From Levilactobacillus bambusae (lineage in GTDB: Bacteria; Bacillota; Bacilli; Lactobacillales; Lactobacillaceae), in NCBI RefSeq assembly GCF_003124125.1, contig NZ_QCXQ01000001.1, positions 228,853 to 292,852 on the forward strand: DNA of 64,000 nucleotides, written 5' to 3'. The notes beneath the pieces are model-generated. The model did no database searches. It was not told the origin of the DNA and worked only from the letters and a program-made list of their open reading frames with translations. The translations under genes were made by a program, and so were the position numbers. The number at the start of each line of letters is the position of its first letter. Position 1 is the stretch's first letter. Shown piece after piece: positions 41,939 through 49,289 of this stretch.

Positions 41939-43099
41939 CTAGCTATCCTTCCCCTTAGTGAACTTTTGGGACCGTTCCTTCGCCCAGTACTGGAAGTAAT
42001 CCGTACGAAGGGCCCCGTTATAAAGCTTTCGTTTCTTAGTGGCCTTTTCGCCGTAGTATTCTTCGAATTCCAAATCCGCAGTCAAGAAGTAGGCGGAACT
42101 AGTTCGCATCGGTCGAAAAACATGGCCCATTTGACGGTAAAGCTTATGGACACTCTCACGGTCACTCATCCGTTCACCATAGGGCGGATTAGAAATAATC
42201 ACCCCATCATCGAGCTCTAGCTTTAGGTCAGCTACTGCAACCTGTTTAAATTGAATGTCATGCAGAACGCCCGCTTCTTGGGCGTTCACCCGAGAAATAT
42301 CAATCATACTTCCATCGATATCTGAACCATAAATCTCTAATTCCGCGTCGTAATCCGCTAAGCTATCTGCCTCTGCCCGTAAATCCTTACTGATTTGAGC
42401 ATCCACCCAATCCCATGATTCGCAAACAAAGTCCCGGTTAAAGCCGGGGGCAATGTTTCTACCAATCAATGCAGCTTCAATTGGTAAGGTCCCTGAACCA
42501 CAAGTAGGGTCTAAAAACGGCATTGTCTTAGGGTGCCACGTCGTAATATCAATTAATGCGGCGGCCATGTTTTCTTTAAGGGGCGCCGTTCCTTTGTCCA
42601 AACGGTAACCCCGCTTAAATAAACTGGCTCCCGTCGTATCCAAGGTCAGTAAAACATGATCCTTATTGATAGCGACTTCAAGCGGATAAAGCTGGCCAGT
42701 TTCAGGCAATCGCGTTCGGCGGTGATAAACGTCAGATAGCTTGTTGACGATCGCCTTTTTAACGATGGCTTGAACGTTCGGAACACTATGCAGCTGTGAT
42801 TTTTGGGATCGGCCCTCTACCGGAAATCTCGCGTCCATTGGTAAAAGTTGGTCCCATGGATAAGCCTTAGTTTTTTCGAATAGTTCATCAAAAGTGCGGG
42901 CGTCAAACTCTGCCACAATGATTTTAATCCGATCAGCCGTTCTTAACCATAAATTCGTCCGAATAGCATCCGCAATCGTCCCATCAAACCTAACGCGGCC
43001 GTTTTCCACTTTCGTCTCATAACCTAGATCACGAAGTTCGCGACCTGCTAACGCCTCAATTCCACTAGCAGTCGCCGCGTACATATGAAAATTTTGCAT
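41939..43099 (-). CDS. THUMP-domain RNA methyltransferase (YpsC/RlmL-N type)
   Basis: A 386-residue SAM-dependent methyltransferase: N-terminal ferredoxin-like and THUMP domains (to about 160), then the catalytic domain with DPTCGSGTLPIEAA and NPPYGERM. Family members methylate guanine N2 in rRNA. The gene adjoins rnpB and gpsB as in Bacillus. RBS AAGGAGG. Confidence 0.92.
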   Translation of the reverse strand: MQNFHMYAATASGIEALAGRELRDLGYETKVENGRVRFDGTIADAIRTNLWLRTADRIKIIVAEFDARTFDELFEKTKAYPWDQLLPMDARFPVEGRSQKSQLHSVPNVQAIVKKAIVNKLSDVYHRRTRLPETGQLYPLEVAINKDHVLLTLDTTGASLFKRGYRLDKGTAPLKENMAAALIDITTWHPKTMPFLDPTCGSGTLPIEAALIGRNIAPGFNRDFVCESWDWVDAQISKDLRAEADSLADYDAELEIYGSDIDGSMIDISRVNAQEAGVLHDIQFKQVAVADLKLELDDGVIISNPPYGERMSDRESVHKLYRQMGHVFRPMRTSSAYFLTADLEFEEYYGEKATKKRKLYNGALRTDYFQYWAKERSQKFTKGKDS

Positions 43100-43182
43100 A
43101 TTTTCCTCCTTGGGAGTACGTTATTCATTCGGTTGATTAACCGTACCCATTAACCAACTAACCAAAAATAGGCACAAAAAAA

Positions 43183-43200
43183 GTGGGAGCAAGCTCCCAC
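43183..43200 (-). terminator. Terminator of rnpB
   Basis: GTGGGAGC, 2-nt loop, GCTCCCAC, then seven T on the minus strand. Confidence 0.85.
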
Positions 43201-43212
43201 CCGTCGCCTGAA

Positions 43213-43617
43213 ACAGAGTGCAAATCCCTGTAAGCCATGTTTTGTACCAAATCAGGATTCAGGCTCACTGACTTGGTGGTAATCATCTATCTCGAGAACA
43301 ATAACTTGTTCTCCCCCCACATTTAGTTCATTTCCAGATGTGAAGCTCCCCTACCATAAGTTTGGGTTTCCCGCTCGAGGGGTTTACCGCGTTCCACCAA
43401 CACAGTTTCCCATGTTGTATCGTCACTGTGGCACTTTTCAGGAATACTCGGACATAGCCGAAGCCTTAGTCGTTTTTTCCGCCGTAACGCCAATTAAGAC
43501 GTCCGCCAGCTTATTTTTTCGCTGACCACGAACACTACAAGCATCTCAGCTTGTGCGAGAATGGACTTTCCTCAGCCGACAATTGCCGACCGCAATTACC
43601 CAGGATTTGCACTCAGT
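43213..43617 (-). ncRNA. rnpB: RNase P RNA, type B
   Basis: The catalytic RNA that matures tRNA 5' ends. The minus strand shows the Bacillus-type blocks in order: GAGGAAAGTCCATTCTCGCA, GCTGAGATGC, GTAGTGTTCGTG, AAGTGCCACAGTGACG, GTGGAACGCGGTAAACCCC, CGAGCGGGAAACCCAAA and GTACAAAACATGGCTTACAG. The outer helix P1 forms between GAGTGCAAATCC (from 43614) and GGATTTGCACTC (ending 43216). Ends are therefore good to a few bases. Confidence 0.96.
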
Positions 43618-43623
43618 AAATTA

Positions 43624-43971
43624 TCACAAACGATGCGATTCGTTTGGATCATTATCAAATTGTGGGCCGTACACCTTACGTTCTAACATCGATAACCGTT
43701 TGAGAATATCCATATTAGATGTACTTGCCGTTTGCTGGCTGCTGCTGGAAGGCGCTTGGCTCCTAACAGACAGCTGCTTATCAAGTTCATCTACCTTATT
43801 ACGCAAGCGCTCATTTTCATCTTGTAACGTCTGCGTTTCCTTAGAGAACGTATCATAATCTTTAATGACGCTATCCAAAAATTCATCAACGTCTGCAGGA
43901 TCGTATCCCCGCATCTTTTGGCGAAACTCCTTCTGCAGGATATCTTTTGGAGTAAAATTAATATTTTGCAT
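43624..43971 (-). CDS. gpsB: Cell division protein GpsB
   Basis: A 115-residue coiled-coil protein of the DivIVA family. The lipid-binding N-terminus reads FTPKDILQKEFRQKMRGYDP, followed by a long coiled coil (EVDEFLDSVIKDYD region) and a small C-terminal trimerisation domain (SNMDILKRLSMLERKVYG). GpsB links septal and peripheral wall synthesis by binding PBP1-type enzymes; pbp1A is 1.5 kb away. Confidence 0.95.
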   Translation of the reverse strand: MQNINFTPKDILQKEFRQKMRGYDPADVDEFLDSVIKDYDTFSKETQTLQDENERLRNKVDELDKQLSVRSQAPSSSSQQTASTSNMDILKRLSMLERKVYGPQFDNDPNESHRL

Positions 43972-44028
43972 CGATCATTACACCTCGTCATTTGTATAAA
44001 CCAGCATAAATTATGTTAGCATACTTTT

Positions 44029-44610
44029 TTAAAATTGGGAATCCCTTTTTAAATTTTCTTGTTCGGCATACTCAGAAGCACTTTCTTGCAGCCAGTCCAT
44101 ATCGATTAATACGACTGGGTAGTTATGTTCCTCGGAAAACCGGTGGGCAGCGTCATAATCGTACTTCGGTTTCCCCGGCATATCTAAATCATAAACTAAC
44201 GCAGCTTCGTCCGTATGGCTTAACATAAATTCTTGATAATTTCTTAACTGTTGGGGTGACTGATAGGGTGCATTAGTCACTGAATCAGTAAAATCAACCC
44301 GACTTTCTAAGGTGGCCAGAGCGGCCTGTTTATCTTCCTTCCAGTTACTTCCAAACTGAGCAAACGGCAGCATCATGGCAACCTGAAGTTCAGGATACTC
44401 CGCTTTAAGTTCCAGCCCCACCTCGATGCTCCACTGCTCAGTTCCTAGTTGTCCCCCGCTAATCAGCCAGTCTACCCCATCCTCAATTCGTGAAATTAAA
44501 TAGTTTTTTAGGGCAAACTTGATGACCTTTAATTTTTTATCATCGTTTCCCCAAATTCCTAATTCATAACTCCGGTAACCCGTTAGCCAAAGTCGACTCA
44601 TCCGATTCAC
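44029..44610 (-). CDS. ypsA: YpsA family protein (DUF1273)
   Basis: A 193-residue SLOG-fold protein: LWLTGYRSYELGIW at the start, DWLISGGQLGTEQWSIEVGL (GxDxG-like nucleotide pocket) near residue 48, and YPVVLIDMDWLQE near 165. In Bacillus and Staphylococcus YpsA affects cell division. The recU-ypsA-gpsB neighbourhood is the conserved one. Confidence 0.92.
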   Translation of the reverse strand: MNRMSRLWLTGYRSYELGIWGNDDKKLKVIKFALKNYLISRIEDGVDWLISGGQLGTEQWSIEVGLELKAEYPELQVAMMLPFAQFGSNWKEDKQAALATLESRVDFTDSVTNAPYQSPQQLRNYQEFMLSHTDEAALVYDLDMPGKPKYDYDAAHRFSEEHNYPVVLIDMDWLQESASEYAEQENLKRDSQF

Positions 44611-44697
44611 CTTACTTTTTTATACTTATAATTTACCGCAAATTTATCGGTTCGAACAGGTTAAAGTTGGTCTAAGACTGTTTTTCTTGATTTTGAT

Positions 44698-44706
44698 TGG
44701 TATAAT
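44698..44706 (+). promoter_or_regulatory. Extended -10 promoter of recU-pbp1A
   Basis: TGGTATAAT about 70 bp before the recU start; the -35 is poor. Confidence 0.55.
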
Positions 44707-44775
44707 ACAAATAGCTGAATTTTAATAATGGCCATATTGTCGGTTAATGACCCTATTTAGAAAGGTGATGAGAAG

Positions 44776-45423
44776 GTGACCATTCGTTATCCAAACGGCA
44801 CGGTGTTTCATGCTAACGCCACTTCTACCCGTCCCAAGCTAGTTCAACGCACAACCACCTATGGGAAACGCGGAATGGCGTTAGAAGATGAGATTAACGC
44901 GTCAAATACTTATTATTTGGAGCATCAAGTTGCCGTCATTCATAAAAAACCGACCCCGATTAACATTGTTAAGGTGGACTATCCCAAGCGTAGTTCAGCG
45001 GTAATCCGCGAAGCCTACTTTTCAGAGGCTTCCACCACGGATTATAACGGAATCTACCGTGGCCGCTACATTGACTTTGACGCTAAGGAGACCCGAAATA
45101 AAACCGCATTTCCCCTCAAAAATTTTCACCAACATCAAGTCGAACACCTGCGTCGATGTGTCGCTCAGGGAGGGATCTGTTTTGCTTTAATTAAGTTTAA
45201 AGTCGTTGACCGAGTTTTCCTATTAAAGGCTTCTGACTTATTCAACTACTGGGATTCCGCTGAACAATCATCGGGTCGCAAATCAATCCCCTTTACCGAC
45301 GTAGAACAGATTGGCTACGAGGTTCGCTATAAAATGCAGCCTCTCATCCCCTACTTGGACGCCGTTGATAATTTGATTGATGATAACCTGAACTCTGAAA
45401 AATTTGACGTTAAAGGAGATTAA
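44776..45423 (+). CDS. recU: Holliday junction resolvase RecU
   Basis: A 215-residue endonuclease that cuts Holliday junctions during recombination and segregation. Family blocks: KRGMALEDEINASN, then AYFSEASTTDYNGIYRGRYIDFDAKETRNK (in parts STTDYNGIYRGRYIDFDAKE), GGICFALIKF, and SIPFTDVE. GTG start behind AAAGGTGATGAG. Its stop codon lies 2 bp before the pbp1A ATG, giving a tight operon as in other Firmicutes. Confidence 0.95.
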   Translation: MTIRYPNGTVFHANATSTRPKLVQRTTTYGKRGMALEDEINASNTYYLEHQVAVIHKKPTPINIVKVDYPKRSSAVIREAYFSEASTTDYNGIYRGRYIDFDAKETRNKTAFPLKNFHQHQVEHLRRCVAQGGICFALIKFKVVDRVFLLKASDLFNYWDSAEQSSGRKSIPFTDVEQIGYEVRYKMQPLIPYLDAVDNLIDDNLNSEKFDVKGD

Positions 45424-45424
45424 C

Positions 45425-47767
45425 ATGTCGAGCAATAATCCAAACTCCCGGGTCGCCCGTAATAAACAAAATTATCAAAAGGGGCCTCGCCGGGGCTTAA
45501 AAATTTTCCGCCGGATTTTATTTGTGATCGTCGCCGTAATTGTGTTTGCTGTGGTTGCCGGTGCCGGGCTATTTTTCTTCTACGCCCAAGGCGCACCGCA
45601 CATTAGTGAGGCACAGCTGTCAAGCGATAACTCAACTAAGATCTACGATGCGAACGGTACGGTTATTTCACGGTTAGGAGCTCAGAACCGGGACTACGTG
45701 AGTTCCAAGGATATTCCAGACACCCTCAAAAAGGCCGTTGTATCCATCGAAGATCGCCGGTTTTACAAAAACAAGGGGGTTGACCCCATCCGGATCGCTG
45801 GGGCTGCCGTTGCGGATTTGACCGGATCATCGACCCTCGGGATGCAGGGTGGAAGTACCCTGACCCAACAACTGGTTAAACTATCCGTTTTTTCAACTAA
45901 CGCTTCTGATCAAACCCTAAAGCGGAAGTCCCAGGAAGCTTGGTTGGCTATCAAGGTGAACCAAAAGTATTCCAAAGATAAGATCCTTGAGTTCTATATT
46001 AATAAGGTTTATATGGGGAACGGGGTCTACGGGATGCAGACCGCTGCGCATTACTACTATGATAAATCCCTAGATGAGCTAACTCTCCCTCAACTCGCCC
46101 TGTTAGCCGGCATGCCACAGTCGCCAACCGGTTATGACCCAATCCGCTACCCACAATACGCAAAACAGCGACGGGATCAGGTCCTCACGGCGATGACAGA
46201 AAACCGAGAAATCACTGCCGGGGATGCCGCCAAAGCCAAGGCAGTAAGTGTTACTGACGGCCTGTCTAAAACGCATACCTCAACCTCTGTTAACGCGAAG
46301 ACCAGTAAGGTTGCCGATGCCTACCTTAAACAAGTTTACGCTGAATTGAAGGGCAAGGGCTACAACCTCCAAACGGGTGGCCTAAAAGTTTACACTAACT
46401 TAGATATGGGCGCGCAGGAACACCTTTACAACATCGTCAATTCCGACGTCTATCTCAGCTACCCAAGCGATAAGTTCCAAGTCGGTGCTACGGTGACCGA
46501 TCCGAACACGGGAAAGGTCACAGCAATGATTGGCGGCCGGAAAACCGGTAACGTCAGCCTTGGTCTGAACCGGGCCGTTCAAACTGATCGGTCCTCCGGG
46601 TCAACGGCTAAACCGTTAATGGATTACGGTCCGGCCATTCAGGATCTTTACTACCCGACTTACCAACCGGTCCAGGATACGGCCTTTACCTACCCGGGTA
46701 CCAGCAAGACTCTGAACGACTTTGATAACAAACATGAGGGAACCATTACCATGCGAAAAGCGCTGGTTGAATCCCGGAATATTCCGGCAATTCGGACCTT
46801 GCAAAACGTAGGAATCTCACGGGCCACAACCTTCTTAAAGGGGTTAGGAATGACCTTTGATAACACCCTATCATTACAAAACGGAATTGGACTTTACGTC
46901 TCAACGGAACAGGAAGCAGCAGCTTACGGGGCCTTCGCGAATGGTGGAACCTACTACAAACCTTACCTGGTTAATAAGGTCGTTGATAAGTCTGGGGAAA
47001 CAAACACCTACTCTTCGAACGGCAAACGGGCAATGTCACAAGCAACTGCCTTTATGATGACAGATATGCTTAAAGGTGTCATGACCAGTTCTAACGGATC
47101 AGGAACGGCGGCTAAGATCAGCGGTGTTTATCAGGCAGGTAAAACCGGGACGACCCAGTACCCCGACGATTTTAAGGACCAAGTTCCGAGTGATTCCGCC
47201 ATGGACTCTTGGTTTACCGGGTACACCAAAAACCAGGCCGTCTCAGTTTGGACGGGGTATGACAAGCAGTATACGACTGGCCACTATCTGACTCAGGACC
47301 AAACGAAGATTGCCCAAGAGATCTATAAGTACGAAATGCAGTATCTGCAAATGAACAACCCAAGTAGTGACTGGACGCAGCCTAGCGATGTTGGAATGAC
47401 CAAGAAGAACGGTGTCTCCGAATACTACGTTGTTGGCCATGATCAAGCCGTTGGAACCGCAGCAATTACTTCCAGTAATTCTAGTGTCACGGGAGCCTCC
47501 TCATCGGCTTCGTCCACTACTGGAAGTAACGCAAGCAACACCAACCGGTCATCGTCTTCAACATCTAAGTCATCTTCATCATCTAGTTCATCTAGTTCCT
47601 CATCCTCAACGACTTCCAAGGAGTCTTCATCCACAGAGGAACCGAGTGCCTCCTCATCGTCTAAGAGTAATTCCTCATCTGCTTCTAGTGAGAAAGCCTC
47701 GTCTGCAACAACTTCTTCAAAGTCAGATCGAGCAGCCACACCGGCAACGACTCAAACCGATAAATAA
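45425..47767 (+). CDS. pbp1A: Bifunctional class A penicillin-binding protein 1A
   Basis: A 780-residue wall synthase. A cytoplasmic basic tail and one helix (about 26-50) are followed by the glycosyltransferase domain with SIEDRRFYKNKGVD and GGSTLTQQLVK. The transpeptidase domain has SSGSTAKPL (active serine), SRN and KTGTT. The last roughly 100 residues are Ser/Thr-rich and of low complexity, ending with TPATTQTDK. Start ATG 45425 behind AAAGGAG. Acts outside the membrane; GpsB nearby is a likely partner. Confidence 0.96.
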   Translation: MSSNNPNSRVARNKQNYQKGPRRGLKIFRRILFVIVAVIVFAVVAGAGLFFFYAQGAPHISEAQLSSDNSTKIYDANGTVISRLGAQNRDYVSSKDIPDTLKKAVVSIEDRRFYKNKGVDPIRIAGAAVADLTGSSTLGMQGGSTLTQQLVKLSVFSTNASDQTLKRKSQEAWLAIKVNQKYSKDKILEFYINKVYMGNGVYGMQTAAHYYYDKSLDELTLPQLALLAGMPQSPTGYDPIRYPQYAKQRRDQVLTAMTENREITAGDAAKAKAVSVTDGLSKTHTSTSVNAKTSKVADAYLKQVYAELKGKGYNLQTGGLKVYTNLDMGAQEHLYNIVNSDVYLSYPSDKFQVGATVTDPNTGKVTAMIGGRKTGNVSLGLNRAVQTDRSSGSTAKPLMDYGPAIQDLYYPTYQPVQDTAFTYPGTSKTLNDFDNKHEGTITMRKALVESRNIPAIRTLQNVGISRATTFLKGLGMTFDNTLSLQNGIGLYVSTEQEAAAYGAFANGGTYYKPYLVNKVVDKSGETNTYSSNGKRAMSQATAFMMTDMLKGVMTSSNGSGTAAKISGVYQAGKTGTTQYPDDFKDQVPSDSAMDSWFTGYTKNQAVSVWTGYDKQYTTGHYLTQDQTKIAQEIYKYEMQYLQMNNPSSDWTQPSDVGMTKKNGVSEYYVVGHDQAVGTAAITSSNSSVTGASSSASSTTGSNASNTNRSSSSTSKSSSSSSSSSSSSSTTSKESSSTEEPSASSSSKSNSSSASSEKASSATTSSKSDRAATPATTQTDK

Positions 47768-47807
47768 GCAGCAATAGATCGGCGATGAGCACCGACTTAA
47801 TCTAACC

Positions 47808-47863
47808 AAAAGCAGCCTTACCAAATTCGATTGCAGGATAATCGAACTGGTAAGGCTGCTTTT
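47808..47863. terminator. Bidirectional terminator between pbp1A and dnaD
   Basis: A 16-bp stem (47808-47823 with 47848-47863) with A- and T-runs. Confidence 0.85.
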
Positions 47864-47913
47864 TTATTATAAACCGTGTTATCGGCTATTGTTTTTATCC
47901 CAACACGAGTCCC

Positions 47914-48642
47914 TTAGGAATCCAGGTTTTTAAAATGATCGGGGTCAGTTAAGTTAAATAAAGGAATATGGGGAAGCTTTTGCTGGCCGGGCTGCTTGCC
48001 CGTCCCTTTATCCTGCTGACTTTCTAATTGGCGTTCCCGCTCCTTTTGAACCTGCTGTGCCGTCGTCAAGTTTTTACGTTCCCAATTCAATAGAATTTTA
48101 TCCATATAGCGTAAGGAATAGGCTTGATTCAGCACGGCTTCCTTTAAGGCTAAAACAATCAAATTCGGTTCATAATGATCCTCGTCTAACCAGCCGTTGA
48201 CCTCCTGCATTTCCATCGGCGAAAGTAACCGGCCAAATTCCTGTTGGATTTGTTCAAAAACTACTTTTCGCTCGAACTTCTTATTAGTGGCCGAAATGAC
48301 ATTCACCGTTTGCTGATCCAACATGGATAGTTTTTCGGCTAGTAGGCTAAAGTCATACTGATCGTGACTTAATCCATCAGCTTCACGTTTGGTATTAATC
48401 TGCATCAGCTTAGCCGAAATCATTTGGTGTAACACTGAATAAACCTCTTGAACGTCCCAGCCTAATGCTGACGCAATGTCATCTGCCTTAGGTGATTCAT
48501 TGCCCCGGTCAAGCTGTCCCTTTAGCTGAAGATAAACTAAAAATTGATCGTTAGTCATCCCTAACTCATGGTAGTGACTTAATAGGTAATTTGAAAGACT
48601 TGTCTGCCCCGCCGCTAAATAATGCTTTGCAAAATTGTCCAT
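47914..48642 (-). CDS. dnaD: DNA replication initiation protein DnaD
   Basis: A 242-residue primosomal protein with an N-terminal winged helix (about residues 10-95) and a C-terminal DnaB/DnaD domain (about 125-200) carrying YxxxIxxxW as YMDKILLNW. A glutamine- and lysine-rich tail follows. DnaD loads the replicative helicase with DnaB and DnaI. Downstream of the ypmB-like gene. Confidence 0.95.
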   Translation of the reverse strand: MDNFAKHYLAAGQTSLSNYLLSHYHELGMTNDQFLVYLQLKGQLDRGNESPKADDIASALGWDVQEVYSVLHQMISAKLMQINTKREADGLSHDQYDFSLLAEKLSMLDQQTVNVISATNKKFERKVVFEQIQQEFGRLLSPMEMQEVNGWLDEDHYEPNLIVLALKEAVLNQAYSLRYMDKILLNWERKNLTTAQQVQKERERQLESQQDKGTGKQPGQQKLPHIPLFNLTDPDHFKNLDS

Positions 48643-48670
48643 GTGGATCTCCTTATCATTGTGATGATGC

Positions 48671-48710
48671 GGCTAAGGCCATACCAAATTTGTATGGTAT
48701 GGCCTTAGCC
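48671..48710. repeat. Perfect 16-bp inverted repeat between the ypmB-like gene and dnaD
   Basis: GGCTAAGGCCATACCA (48671-48686) and its reverse complement (48695-48710), loop 8 nt. No T-run on either side, so mRNA processing or stability is likelier than termination. Confidence 0.6.
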
Positions 48711-48723
48711 TGAAACATTAATC

Positions 48724-49230
48724 TTAGATATTCATGATTTTTTGAAGGGTCTCACCCGTCTTAAAAGCGTAGGTAACGTAACATAACTTACCCGATTGAT
48801 TCACGTAACTAACCTGCCAGGCAGGATCCCCGTTGAATAATCCGAGTGCCGCCTGCAATACCTTTTTAGGTTTTTGCTGACTCCAAACCTTTTTTAAAAT
48901 ATCGTTTCTGGTTAGCCCCGAATTCTGTTTAACGACGGTCGTTTTAAGTTGCTTGCTCTTTGGTACAATCGCGTAGACTGATTGCTTATTTTTAGTTCCC
49001 GGAACGGTATAGTACACATCGTTTAAATTCGTCCAGTAAAAGCCCGAGGTCGGTTTGACGCCTGACTGCTTAGCCTTTGATACGGCAGCTGACTGTGCGT
49101 GAACTAACGGGGAGGTGGCGTGGCCCACCAGATAGAGCCCACCAAAAATAATTAATATTATTACAATCAGTATCCCCCACAGCCATCGCAGTCGATGACT
49201 ACGGGTCCGCTGATAATCACTTCTCATCAT
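48724..49230 (-). CDS. YpmB-like protein (DUF5590)
   Basis: A 168-residue protein with one N-terminal helix (about residues 15-37) and an extracytoplasmic domain (FYWTNLNDVYYTVPGTKNKQ, DPAWQVSYVN, CYVTYAFKTGE) of the PepSY-like DUF5590 type. Position between dinG and dnaD matches Bacillus ypmB. Function unknown. Confidence 0.85.
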   Translation of the reverse strand: MMRSDYQRTRSHRLRWLWGILIVIILIIFGGLYLVGHATSPLVHAQSAAVSKAKQSGVKPTSGFYWTNLNDVYYTVPGTKNKQSVYAIVPKSKQLKTTVVKQNSGLTRNDILKKVWSQQKPKKVLQAALGLFNGDPAWQVSYVNQSGKLCYVTYAFKTGETLQKIMNI

Positions 49231-49289
49231 TGCTTAACAGCTCCCTTTATTCACTGTTGTTCAGTGTACCAAACTTTGAGGGTCTTAAA

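Noticed and set aside
43213-43617. Short plus-strand frames at 43340-43525 and 43553-43858
   Set aside because: They lie within rnpB and gpsB on the opposite strand and have no support.
47443-47739. 98-codon acidic frame on the minus strand
   Set aside because: It is the complement of the serine-rich tail of pbp1A; low-complexity codons leave the other strand open by chance.
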